Positions 48,293-60,200 of a DNA stretch of 64,000 bases are shown one piece after another (positions within the stretch are counted from its first letter, which is position 1; each line of letters begins with the position of its first letter). A program made the translations under genes and the position numbers. The notes under the pieces are model-generated. The model was not told where the DNA came from. It made no database searches and was given only the letters and a program-made list of their open reading frames with translations. Source of the DNA: Karstenula rhodostoma CBS 690.94 (lineage: Eukaryota; Ascomycota; Dothideomycetes; Pleosporales; Didymosphaeriaceae); assembly GCA_010093485.1 (NCBI GenBank), contig MU001497.1, positions 1,295,773 through 1,359,772 on the forward strand. The letters run 5' to 3'.

Positions 48293-49956
48293 AAGCTGCT
48301 ATTATAACTACCTAGTAATAAAGAAATATCTAGAGGTATTATATAAATCTATTAAAAGGCTCTAAAAAATAGTACTATTTATAATAAAAGAGAAGTATAC
48401 CTATAGTACTAGGCTTAATTAATTAAATATTAATCTATCTATATATATTATATAATATAGTAATACTATAATATTATAATACTATATAATACTAGTAGGG
48501 TAGTATACTCTTTATTTACTAATACCTAATATATAATTATAGAGAAGTCACGAAATATTAAAAATATTATAAAATATTAAGAATATTATATATTAATAAT
48601 ATTATAATTTAAAAAAGAATATAAAAGAGAGGTTATATACTAGTAATAAGTAATTTATAGTACTATATATAAAGGCTAGCTCTTATAAGAAGAGACCTAT
48701 ACTAGAATATCCTACTCTATTAAAATAGCTAATAATAATAAATAACTAATTATTAGTAATAAATATAATTTTATATATACTAGTAGTACTAATTCTATAT
48801 ATAATATAAATCTAAATAATATAGACCTCTATAAAATTAAGTATATTCTCTAGTAAGTTAATCTCTATTAGTATAATAATTAATCTAGTATATAGATACT
48901 ATAAGTTATAGCTATAGACTATATAATTATAGAGTCTATTAGTAAGTTTCTTATATATATATATATACTTATAGTATTACTAATATAATATTACTAATCT
49001 AAGGCTTACTAGAATTATCTCTATAGTAGTTAACTAGGAATAGAAACTTTACTACTAAGTAGTAAGAGATAATTATAATAGTTTTTAAAGGCTAAAAAGA
49101 GCTAGACTTTATATTAAAAGTAATTATAATTAAATTAGAGTAATTTATATAATTAATAAATATAGAATAAGTAATAGTAGCTTTATAGGATATATAAGGA
49201 AGTAGTAGATAATATTAATAGTAATAATAGATAGGTAATATTAATAGTAATAATAGATAAGTAGTATTAATAGTAATAGTAAAGGTAATCCTGGTATATA
49301 GGTATTATACTAGTAAACCTATATTATATAAGCGTTGCGCCGTTAAGGAGGATTTATAGTATACTAATAATAGCTATTTCGCGCGCGTGCTATTAATAAC
49401 TAATAGAGTGTAGAATAGAGGGAGTAATATAGGTACCTACCTACGTGCACTTTTCTCTAGTCTTAATAAGAACTATCCTTTTTATCTATTAATAACTCTC
49501 TATTATTAGAATTCTTATATATTAGTAAGTATACACTAAGCCTATTTTAGCTAGTTTAGTACTATACTTTTTTTTAGTTAGCCTATATATAAACGCTAGG
49601 TATACCTTAGTTACTTTTTTAGTCCCCCTTTATTTATATATTAGTAAAGTATAACGCGCCTTTTTATCCCCCCTACTTTATTAAGTTACCCTACCTTATA
49701 GTAAATCTCTATAATATATAGTAATAGTAATAGTAATAGGGTAATATACTAAGCTATAAGCTATAAGCTATAGGTAAAAGTTAAGGATATTAGTAAGTAT
49801 AGGTAAAAAGAGTTAATATTAAATAATATTTAGTATTATACTAATAATTAAAAAAGTATAAAAATATATAAAATAAATATTAAAGAAGGATAAAAAGCTC
49901 TCTCTTATTATAAATTTACTATATAGTTCTATAGGCCTAGATTAGAATCTAGACTA
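48258..49956 (-). mobile_element. C retroposon C-m, complete, with D8 inside
   Basis: T-tract at 48258-48286, the longest in the window. CTTATTTACTT is duplicated at 48249-48259 and 49958-49968. The hairpin end GAATCTAGACTA lies at 49956. D8 sits in its (AGTAAT)n tract. It keeps TCACGAAATATT near 48548. Confidence 0.84.
49283..49719 (+). mobile_element. D retroposon D8, 5'-truncated (about 437 bp)
   Basis: Ends GTAAATCTCTATAATATA inside the microsatellite of C-m. The upstream part keeps CCTGGTATA, GCGTTGCGCCGTTAAGG, TTCGCGCGCGTGCTATT and TACGTGCAC, a striking CG-rich patch (about 49312-49455) in a RIP-mutated copy. Confidence 0.72.
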
Positions 49957-49957
49957 G

Positions 49958-51661
49958 CTTATTTACTTCCTCTTTTTTTTTAGAAGTTATTTTTAACCTT
50001 ACTTAATTTATAGTTTAATTATTAATATAGATCTTCTTAAAGAAACTTTTAATTTTTTCTAATATTCTTTTAATATATTACTACTTATTAAAGTATTTAG
50101 TTTCTAAAAGTTCTCTTTATTATTATACTTTAACTATTTAATTAGATATTCCTATTATCTATTTACTCTTTATTAACTATTAACTATTTAGTTAATATTA
50201 TAGATATTATCTTTAAAATAGTATAAAATTTCCTTAATTAGATTTTATAGGTATAGATTATCTATATAGAATTAGTATAGCTCTAATAAAAAAAAATAGA
50301 ATACTAGATAAACTTTACTAAGCTATAGTAAGTTAATTTAGTAAGTAGTTAGTAGTAAGCTAATATATTCCTTAACTACTTTAGGTTTTAGAAATTTTTA
50401 ATCTAGTTTCTTATTTAGCCTTATTTACTTTATATACTAATTTAATATCTATACCTTATTACCTACTTTTAGTTCTAACTTAAATCTTTTTTTATTTTAA
50501 AAAGCTTTTTAGTACTTCTAAATAGTTTCTAGCTTCTACTATATATATATTTATATAAAATTAGAGGAATTTTAAAGTAATTATAAACTTTTTAAAACTT
50601 TTACTATTATCTAGTAGCTATTTAGACTAATTAGAGTTAAATAGATTATATCTAAAATAAAACTTAATAGGGAGTATACCTAATAAATATATATTTACTA
50701 TTATTATATATAAACTCTACTAAAGAGATCTATATAGCCTAATTATCCTACTTTAAAGAATAAAAGATTTAAAAATAATATTCTAGTATCTAGTTTTATT
50801 ACTTAGTTTACCTATCTATCTATAGATAGAAAGCTAATATTAAAATATACTAAAAGTTTAAATAGTAATAAAAAGTATTCTAATATTTTAATTTTATTAC
50901 TAAATCTCTATATAATAATATAGTCTTTAGATTTCTATAGAGTCTAATAACTTTATAAATCTAAGTCTAAATTAAATTAATACTATTCTAGTCTATTCTT
51001 ATAGGTATATAATAAGCTATCTTTAAAAAATAGTTAATAATAACTAGAATTATATTATATATAAGCCTAGTAAAATAATTTAGAAGTAGATTAATAATAA
51101 AATCTCTTATAATATACTACTATAGTTAATTTAGAATAGGTAGAGATCTAAAAAGGCTATATAGCTTATACTTCTTTAAATTTATCTACTAGTAGTATTT
51201 ATAATTATAGATATAGTTAAATATTTTTTTAACTATTCTAGTCTAGTAATACTTTTACTATATATACTTTAAAGTATAAAATATACTAAAGTATCTAGAA
51301 AGTAGACTATTATAGTAACTTTTAATTATATTTATTTACTCTAGGGGTATTTTAAGCTATATAAGGCTAGACTACTTTAAATAAAACTAATTTAAACTAT
51401 TTTATACTTATTTATCTTTATTATTATCTAATAAGTCTAAACTCTCTACTTTAAGCTACTTTTAATCCTTAAATAGTAGAGACTTATCTAGAGTTTCCTT
51501 ATCTATTTTATAGAAGTATTAAATCTAAGCCTCTAACTTTTAATTCTACTTTTAGTTACTATATATATAAGTAGTAATTATTAAAATAAGTACCCTATTA
51601 ATATTTTACTTAGATAATATATTAGTAAATAGTTTAATAAAAGCTTTATTATTAATTTTTA
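49958..51661 (-). pseudogene. gypsy-2: integrase relic, minus strand
   Basis: A second Ty3/gypsy lineage. On the minus strand the integrase zinc-finger region (about 51330-51180) matches the HHCC layout. It is followed by YSLFRSLPILN (YGLLxPLPIPx) and IIRDFIINL (SMDFITGLP) near 51120-51095. NIILVIINYFLKIAYYIPI (DAILVVVDRFTKMAHYIPx) lies near 51050-51000, and a YHPxTDGQTExVNQ-like stretch near 50820. Both edges are cut: the right (51662) by the T-tract of C-n, the left by C-m. LTRs were not found. Confidence 0.72.
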
Positions 51662-51907
51662 TTTTTTTAATATAAAGCTACTATTATAACTATCTAGTAA
51701 TAAGGAAATATCTAGAGGTCCTATATAGATCTATTAAATAGCTCTAAGGAATAGTACTATTTATAATAAGAGAGAAAGAAAAAAGGATACCTATAATACT
51801 AGACTTAATTAACTAAGTATTAACCTATATAAGTATTATATAATATTATAATATATAATACTATACTATAATATTATAATACTATATAATACTAGTAAGG
51901 TAGTATA
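51662..51907 (-). mobile_element. C-n, 5'-truncated C copy (about 246 bp)
   Basis: A short T-tract then the C 3' module up to GGTAGTATA. It is joined head to head with C-o. Confidence 0.72.
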
Positions 51908-52140
51908 TAGTCTAGATTCTAATCTAGACCTATAGGACTATATAGTATACTTATAATAGGAGAGAGCTTTTTATCTTTCTTTAATATTTATTTTATATAT
52001 TTTTATACTTTTTTAATTAGTAGTATAATACTAACTATTATTTAAATACTAACTCTCCTACTTATTTATACTTACTAATATCCTTAACTTTTATCTATAG
52101 CTTATAGTTTATAACTTATAGCTTAGTATATTACCTTATT
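51908..52140 (+). mobile_element. C-o, 5' end of a C retroposon
   Basis: It begins TAGTCTAGATTCTAATCTAG and runs about 233 bp to AGCTTAGTATATTACC, then meets the T-rich start of C-p. Confidence 0.72.
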
Positions 52141-54157
52141 TTATTTTATTTTTTTTAATATAAAACTACTATTATAACTATCTAGTAATAAGGAAATATC
52201 TAGAGGTACTATATAGATTAATTAAAAGGCTCTAAAGGATAGTACTATTTATAATAAAAAAGAAGGGCGCCTATAGTACTAGACTTAATTAACTAAATAT
52301 TAACCTACTTATATATATTATATAATATAGTAACGCTATAATACTATAATACTATATAATACTAATAGAATAGTATACTCCTTATATACTAATACCTAAT
52401 ATATAATTATAGAGAAGTTATAAAATATTAAAAATACTATAAAATATTAATAATATTATAATTTAAAAAAAATATAAAAAAGAGGTTACTTACTAGTAAT
52501 AAATAACTTATAGTATTATATATAAAGGCTAGCTCTTATAGAAAGAGACCTATACTATATCTTTATTAAAATAGCTAATAATAAGTAACTAATTATTAGT
52601 AATAAATATAACCTTATATATACTAATAGTAGTACTAATTTTATATATAATATAAATCTAAATAATATAGACCTTTATAAAATTAAGTATATCTTTTAGT
52701 AAGTTAACTTCTATTAATATAATTAACCTAGTATATAGATACTATAAGTTATATCACGAAAAGTTTTTCAGGAGAGCTGCGCAGATGTGCACATTTGTGC
52801 GCATTTGTGCCCATACTGTCTAGAGTGCGCAGGTACGCGCAGGTATACACAGGTGTGCGCAGGCGTGCGCAGGCGTGCGCAGGTGTGCCAGATTTGCACA
52901 AAATCTCTATAAAAGAGAATTTCTTTATTCTTTAATAACTTTTATAATAGTAAAGCTATAATTATAATTTTTTAATAGATTTATAGAGAAATCCTTATAT
53001 AATTTTATTTATTTAAAAAAGTCTATATTATATTATATAGTTACTTAATAATATAAAGAAAACTTTCTTTATTATTAATTTAAATATATATTATATAATA
53101 TTATATTATATTTATATACTATTAGTATTATATAATTATATTTTTTTAATAATATTATTAAAAAGTCTATTAGTTATAGAGTTATTAATTAATATTTAAA
53201 ATAAACTAGTTTTCTTTACTAAGCTACTAGTTTTCGCCTATTCTAGTTTTTTAAATATATTATAAAATTATATTTTTTATATTTTTAATATAATAAAACC
53301 TTATATTTTAGGTTAAGGTAGTAGAATTTTTATATAGATTACTAGTATAACTAATCTATTATATTATTATATAGTAGTAAGGCCTTTAAAGTTTTAAATT
53401 TATAAATCTTTTATTTTTTTTTATTTACTAAGCTACTTACTAATATATTATTAATTTACGTAAATATATATAGGCTATAGATATATATATATATATATAT
53501 AAAAATATAGGGCTGGCCAGTATATACTAGGCGCCTAGGGCACTTAATTATACGCGAGTATACACAGGACTGCGCTAGCCGCCTATACGTACTAGTAGGG
53601 TAAAAACTTTTTATAATATATAATTATAGACTATATAATTATTAAGTCTATTAGTAAGTTTCTTATATATATATATATATAGTATTACTAATATAATATT
53701 ATTAATCTAGAATAAAATTACCTCTATAGTAGTTAACTAGGAATAGGGACTTTACTAGTAAGTAGTAAGAACTAATTATAATAGTTTTTAAAAGTTAAAA
53801 GGAGCTAGACTTTATAATAAAAATAATTATAATTAAGTTAAAGTAACTTATATAATTAATAAATATAGAGTAGATAATAATAGTTTTATAGAATATATAA
53901 AGAAATAATAAGTAATAATAATAGTAATAGTAATAGGGTAATATACTAAGTAATAAGCTATAAACTATAGATAAAAGTTAAAAATATTAGTAAGTATAAA
54001 TAAGGAGAGTTAGTATTAAATAACTATTAGTTAGTATTATACTAATAATTAAAAAAATATAAAAAAATATAAAAAAAATATTAAAAAAGAATAAAAAGCT
54101 ATTTTCTATTATAAGTATACTATATAGTTCTATAGGTCTAGATTAGGATCTAGACTA
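52141..54157 (-). mobile_element. C retroposon C-p, complete, with a TIR element inside
   Basis: A T-rich start (TTATTTTATTTTTTTT), then the C 3' module and middle to ATAAGTTATA (52753). It resumes after the TIR element at about 53617 and ends in the hairpin AGGATCTAGACTA at 54157. The C part alone sums to about 1.15 kb. Confidence 0.8.
52754..53616. mobile_element. TIR element G with GC-rich arm (863 bp)
   Basis: It interrupts C-p. The left end is TCACGAAAAGTTTTT; the right end reverse-complements to TTATAAAAAGTTTTT. These are the same repeat apart from C-to-T and G-to-A changes, hence terminal inverted repeats. The flanks share TATA, so the target duplication is probably TA or TATA. 52772-52905 is not RIP-mutated and carries a degenerate 10 bp repeat of the type GTGCGCAGGC. 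The right arm (53512-53595) also keeps GCTGGCCAG, GGCGCCTAGGGCAC, GCGAGTATACACAGGACTGCGC. The centre is very AT-rich. No transposase is seen, so it is probably a MITE-like element. Confidence 0.6.
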
Positions 54158-55555
54158 GATATTATAAATTATAATATTAAAAGTCCTATCTTTATAACTA
54201 CTAATTTAAAAATAACTATATAAGTATTTTTAAAAGGATAGATATAACTATAACTACTAAGGAAATAATTATAAGCTATATTTCTAATTATTTATAAAAT
54301 ATTTTATATTAGATTCCCTAAAGATTAATTATACCCTCTAATTTATTACTAATATATATAAAACTTTATAAAGAATAGAGATTTAATTCTAATAATTATA
54401 GAATTCTCTATAAACTAGAATTTAGAAGGCCTTATAAGTAAAGATATTATAAGCTTTAGAATCTCTTAAAAAATAATACTAATTAGTATATAATTAGCTT
54501 AAAAAGTACTAATAATAGCTATATTAATTACCTTATAATATTTTAAATTATATATAAGGATACTAGAAAGAACTTAAAATAATTAATAATAAATAGTAGA
54601 AACTTAAGTATATAGAATATCTTTTACCCTATATTTAATAAAGACTATAAGCTATATTATAGATAATTACTATAAGATAGGGTAAATTTATAAAATAAGG
54701 GGGATAATAAGGTATTATACTTTACTAATATATAGGAACTAAAAAAGTGGCTAAGGTATACCTAGTATCTATATATAGGCTAACTAAAAAGGGGATAGTA
54801 CTAAACTAGCTAAAATAGACTTAGTATATACCCACTAATATATAAGAAATTTAATAATAGAGAGTTAATAAGGTATTAAAACTATAAGCTATATAATCTA
54901 AATTTAATATAATAGTTATTAATATTAAATAGTAGGCCTCTATTATTTATTATACTAAATAACTAAACTATATAACTATTAAAAATAGTTACTAGCTAAA
55001 TTAAATAGATAAAGGCTTATAGTCTAAAGTAAACTTTAGAGGAGATAATAAAGCCTAAGAAAAGAATAAATATAGTAGAAAATAAAGAAATAGCCCTAAT
55101 TAGTCTAAAATAGTACTAAATAGAGTTACTAATACTAATTAACCTATAATATACTAGTATTATAATAAGTAAAGATATATTAAATATAATTATCTTTTTT
55201 TAAATAAGCCTACTATTACTAGTATAAATAATATAAAGTTTACTAAGAATAAATTATATAATTTAGAAAAAGGTAAGATATAAATAGGATTATAGCTATT
55301 CTTTCTATCTATATTAATATAATTATAAATTATATTAACTAAGTTTTAGAGGTTAAGAATATTAGCTCTTTATTTAACTAGTTATATAACTAGTTTAAGG
55401 GGATATTAATAATTAAGGCTAAAGTTAATAAAGAACTATTTAATACTTTTATAGACTTAGTATTAGTGCTTAACCTAGTATTACTATAGATAGTAATAAA
55501 GTTTAAAGCTAATATTATACCTTTAATAGAATTACTATTAAAAGTAGTAAATAAC
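54158..55555 (+). pseudogene. gypsy-3: gag and protease relic
   Basis: Starts after C-p. D5 splits it at 54656-54880. From about 54880 the frame gives gag-like sequence. Near 55455-55500 it reads FIDLVLVLNLVLL, close to a retroviral-type protease ALIDSGASxNLISP after reversing RIP. Copia copy 2 enters at 55556. On its far side (62784 on) the same polyprotein continues, with IKVYNIIVLKI and then IIIYNIFLELF, matching the protease end GYDIILGxxWF and the linker to RT. It is a Ty3/gypsy type but distinct from gypsy-1 and gypsy-2. LTRs are not in the window. Confidence 0.7.
54656..54880 (-). mobile_element. D retroposon D5, short copy (225 bp)
   Basis: ACTATAAGCTAT (12 bp) is duplicated at 54644-54655 and 54881-54892. 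The own 5' end TTTAATACC matches D4. Confidence 0.85.
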
Positions 55556-55761
55556 TATAGTAGAGAAAAGTAGCTTAAATATCCCTTTATTTAGGGAGCG
55601 AATTAATTAGATTACTATATAAGAAAAGATTACTAGAAAGGCTAGTTATATACTATACTTATTCTAAATTAGTTTAGTACTTAGGTTAAGGTACCCCTTA
55701 TTATAGCTAATTAGAGCTCTATAAACCCTAATATTATTAAGTATTATTTATATTCTTAATA
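55556..55761 (-). repeat. 3' LTR of copia copy 2
   Basis: 206 bp, with GAGCGAATT kept. It differs from its partner only by C/T and G/A changes at the positions compared. Confidence 0.88.
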
Positions 55762-57259
55762 TATCCTTTAGGTAAATAGTACTTATTATTTATTTACTAG
55801 TAAAATTTAATTATTTAGATTAGCTTCCCTTAGAAATATATAGTTTAGACTATAATTTCTTACTTATATTATACTATTATTAGTGTTATAATACTAATTA
55901 GCTAGAATAAGAGTCTCCTAGCGCTTAATATAGTACTTATAAATAGTAGTAGCCTTATAACTAGGTATAATAAGTAATAGTAAATAAAGTAAGTAATTAT
56001 TATATAATATAAACTAGTAGAGGTAGGTAGAATAAAAAGGTATCTTTTATACCTTTTAAACTTCTCTTTTTTATCCCTATTATCCTATCTTATAATATAT
56101 TCTTACCTTTTACTTTTTAATACTCTACTTATACCTTTTAGATAGCTAATAATACTACTAAAGCTTACACTACTAAAGTATATAAATAAAAAGAGAGATT
56201 TAAAGCTAAATAAGTAGTTATTACTAAAAGATTTACTATAATTTCTTAAATAATTTATTAATCTAGTTACCCTCCTACTTAGTCTACTTTCTATACTTTT
56301 AGCTAAGCTTCTCTAATAGTATTATATACTCCCCTAGCTATAAAAGAAAAGTATATTAGGGCTATCTAGTTAATAAGCTATTTTAGCTACTTAATAAATA
56401 CTTTAAGTAGTAAGTTAGATAGCCTCTACTATAATATTATAAACTAGTAGACTAGATATTATTTTTACTATTATATATATTTATATAAATTAATATAAGC
56501 TAGATTCTCTATTTATTTAATTAAGTTTTATTAATTATTTTAGTCTACTATTTCTAGCTATATATATAATATACTTTATCCTATTCTATAATAATTTAAA
56601 CTTTAGTATAAACTTCCCTTATCTTCCTTATTACTTAGATTTTTACTAACTATATATAGGCTTATAAGGTTAATTATTTATAGTAGTATATTTAAGCTAT
56701 ACTAAAGAATTAAAATAAGGGTTAAAAGACCCTTTTTATACTTTTATAGAACCCCTATTTAATAACTAGCTCTTTTCCTACTCCCTTTACTCTTATTCCT
56801 ACTTTACCTATTTTTATTTTACTTTTATCTATTTTTATTTTTATTTCTATCTCTACTCCTTCTACTTTTATTTTTACTTTTATTACTTCTATCCCTACTC
56901 TATCTACTTTCTAGTAAGTCTATTCTATAGATAGCTAAGAGGTAGGTTTATAAGAGGCTATATATACTTTTAAGTATAGTATACCTACTTTTTATAAATA
57001 TTATACTTTATAGTAGCTTTATAAGGTAGGTCTAAGTATTAGTTATTATAATATAAATTAATAGTAACCTAACTTTAATTACCTTAAGGAGTATCTATAT
57101 AGTTATAATAAGTATTTTAAAACTAAAGAATTTTTTATTTATAGTTAGGATAGCTTTAAATATAGGTATTTTAGGTACTCTAATATATTAGAAGTATAGT
57201 AGTATACTTAGCTTTATAAGCTCTTTAATTAAATATTTAATATATTTAAATAGAATAGA

Positions 57260-60200
57260 TTTTTTTTATTTTTCCTTTATTTTTCTTTTATTCTCTAGTT
57301 AAAAAGTACTTTTTATAATTAAATCTAATAAATCTCTACTTATTTTACTTTTTCTATATCTATAATTATAAAACTTATATTTTAAAAGTTAAGTAGCTAT
57401 ATAAATCTAGTAAACTATTACTTTAATAGTATTTTTATTAAACTATCTATAGGTATTTTACTTATTTTAAAATATAAAATCTTAAATAATCCCTTTATAT
57501 ACTCTTATTATAGCTATATATTCTAGATATTAATATAGTAAAGATATATAGTAATCCTTTTATTTTTTCTAATTACTAGTTTAATTATCTACTAGTTATT
57601 ATAGTAGATTTACTAGAGTAATTCTAAGTCTAGTATAAGTTTAGTAAAGAAGTACTTTAAAGCTATTACTTTTTTACTAATATACTTTAGAGCTAGAAGC
57701 TCTACTTTTATAGTTAAAGTTATAATTATACTTTAGTAAGCTACCTTCTATAAAATAGTACTACTAAATAGTAGAGTAATATACCTATAAAATAATTATC
57801 TTATTAGTAAATTATTTATAAAAGATATATCTTTATAGATAAATAGGTCTAGACTATTATATCTATTAAATTAAATTATTTTCTAGTATATTTTATAAAG
57901 GTATAGAATTATTTAATTAACTACTACTTTATACTTTATACTTAGGTTAGTAAGGAAGAAGGATAGCTTTAATATAGTAAATATAATATCTAGTTATAGT
58001 ATAATTACTATATATAATACTAATCTAACCTTTTTTTAATAACTCTTAATCTACTATAGCGATACTTCGCCTTTACTCTTTTTAAGCTTATTAATTAAGA
58101 GAGGAGTAGGTAGGAAGCTACTAGCTTTATAAAGCTTAAATTTTTTTATAATCTTATTAATATATATATTATATATAAGCGTAATTATCTAATTATTTTA
58201 GTCTCTAATTATTTATACTTTAAGAAACTACTTAACTAGTCTTTTATCTTTAATTTTATATTTATTTATAACCTTATTCTATAGTATTTAAGCTTACTCT
58301 CTATAATTATTATAATATAGAAGTAGTATATTATCTATATAGAATAGTACTAGGATTTTCTAATCTCTAAAAAGGAATAAATAAAACTCTTTCTTTAAAG
58401 CTTTAAGCCCTTTAGCTCTAAGCGAGTAGGAAAATTCTTTATACTAAAGAAGTAGTAAGTCTTTTAAACTATAGAGAGCTTAATTTAATCTTATATATAT
58501 TTCTAGTATCTTAAACCTATCTAGAAGTTTATAAGTTATAGAATTATCTACTATAATTATAGTATTTAGGAATACTCCTATAATATTATATTATTTAATT
58601 TTAAAGTTAAACTCTATAATAATTATTATTACTACTTAGAATAACCTTACTATAAGCGTGGTAGTATAGGTTAAGTATAGGGTATCCTTTAATTAAAAAT
58701 CCCCTTTAACTATAATATAAGCTTTATAGTTTTTAAACTAACTATTCTAATTAAGCTTATATATAAATACCTATTTTAATAGAAGTAGGTATTCTATTAC
58801 TTATAATTAGAGTAGCTTTATCTAAGTTCCTTTCTACTATAGGGTAGTAATCTTTTTAATTATAGCCTACTTAAATAGTTTTCCTAGAGGATAGGAAAGT
58901 AGATATTTCTAGAGTATTAATTCTAGTAGTAACTTATCTCTATATAAATAAGCTAGTAATATTACTAATTTTAGTTTCTTAAGTATAACTACTATAATTA
59001 TTATATTTAGTATTTTATAGTCTTTATACTTATTCTAGATTTTATTTACTCCTAGTATAAATATATATATAAAGTTAATTTAGAAACTATCTTTTAAAGA
59101 TAGATTTACTATTAGTATATATATACTAAAATTTAATCTATCCTCTAGCTAATTATTATAATCTATATCTTATTATCTCGATTTTTAAACTAGTAAATAC
59201 CTACTTATTAGTTAGTTAATTTTAGGTACCTCTTCTTAAAGTTATCTACTTACCTTACTTACTATAGGGAAGATATACTATTATCTTTAGCTTACTAATA
59301 GATTTCCTATTTTATCTAATAGTATAGAGTTAGTTATACTAGGTTAAGAGGTAGTAATAGAGTTTTAAAACTCCTACTCTAAGGAAGTATTATCCTAAGG
59401 CTCTAGTTTACTAGCTTTTCTAGTTAAATTCTAATTCTAGTAGCTTCTAGTATTCTTATAATTATATTAATTAGTCCCTATAATATCTAGCTATAGTATT
59501 ATATTTAGGGTTATAAGTCCTATACTTAAATCTTAGCCTATATAAATTTCTAGCTACTAGCTAGCTATACCTATAGCTTATATAATAGTTAGTATTATTA
59601 CTTTCTAATTTTTTAGCTAGCTATCCTTAGAATCTATCTACTTTAATCCTTTACCTCTAAATAGTTACTTAGTATCCTTAATTCTTATAGTACTTATATA
59701 CTTATTTAAGCTAGAAATAAAATTAATTATATTAAATATATCTTCTAAATTATTAACCTTATCCTTATAAATACTTTCTATAATTCTTAAAACTTCTATC
59801 TTTAGAAACTTAACTTTATATACTCCCTAATAGAAGATTATCTTATTAAATATAATATTCCTAGTTATAATTACTTAATTAAGTATAGAAACCTATATTC
59901 TATAAATATTAGAAATTTAATAGCCTACTAAATACCTAATATAAGCTCTTAGATTTATTTTAAATCCCCTTTTATTATACCTAGCTTCGCGATCTTTTAT
60001 TAGAGGATATACTTAGTATCTATAGGTATAAATCCTACTCTAGTCTAGATAGAGATCTACTATTATATATTATATAATTACTAGCTTATAGTACTAAAAA
60101 TACTATTAGAACTAGCTATTTAATATTTTATTTAGTAATTAGAAGCTATATACTATACTTAGGCTTATATTATATAATTAGACTACTATATCTATAATCT

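Noticed and set aside
54656..54880. D short copies as MITEs or pogo/Fot1 remnants
   Set aside because: No terminal inverted repeats, the duplications are 12 bp and not TA, and the copies share only one end.
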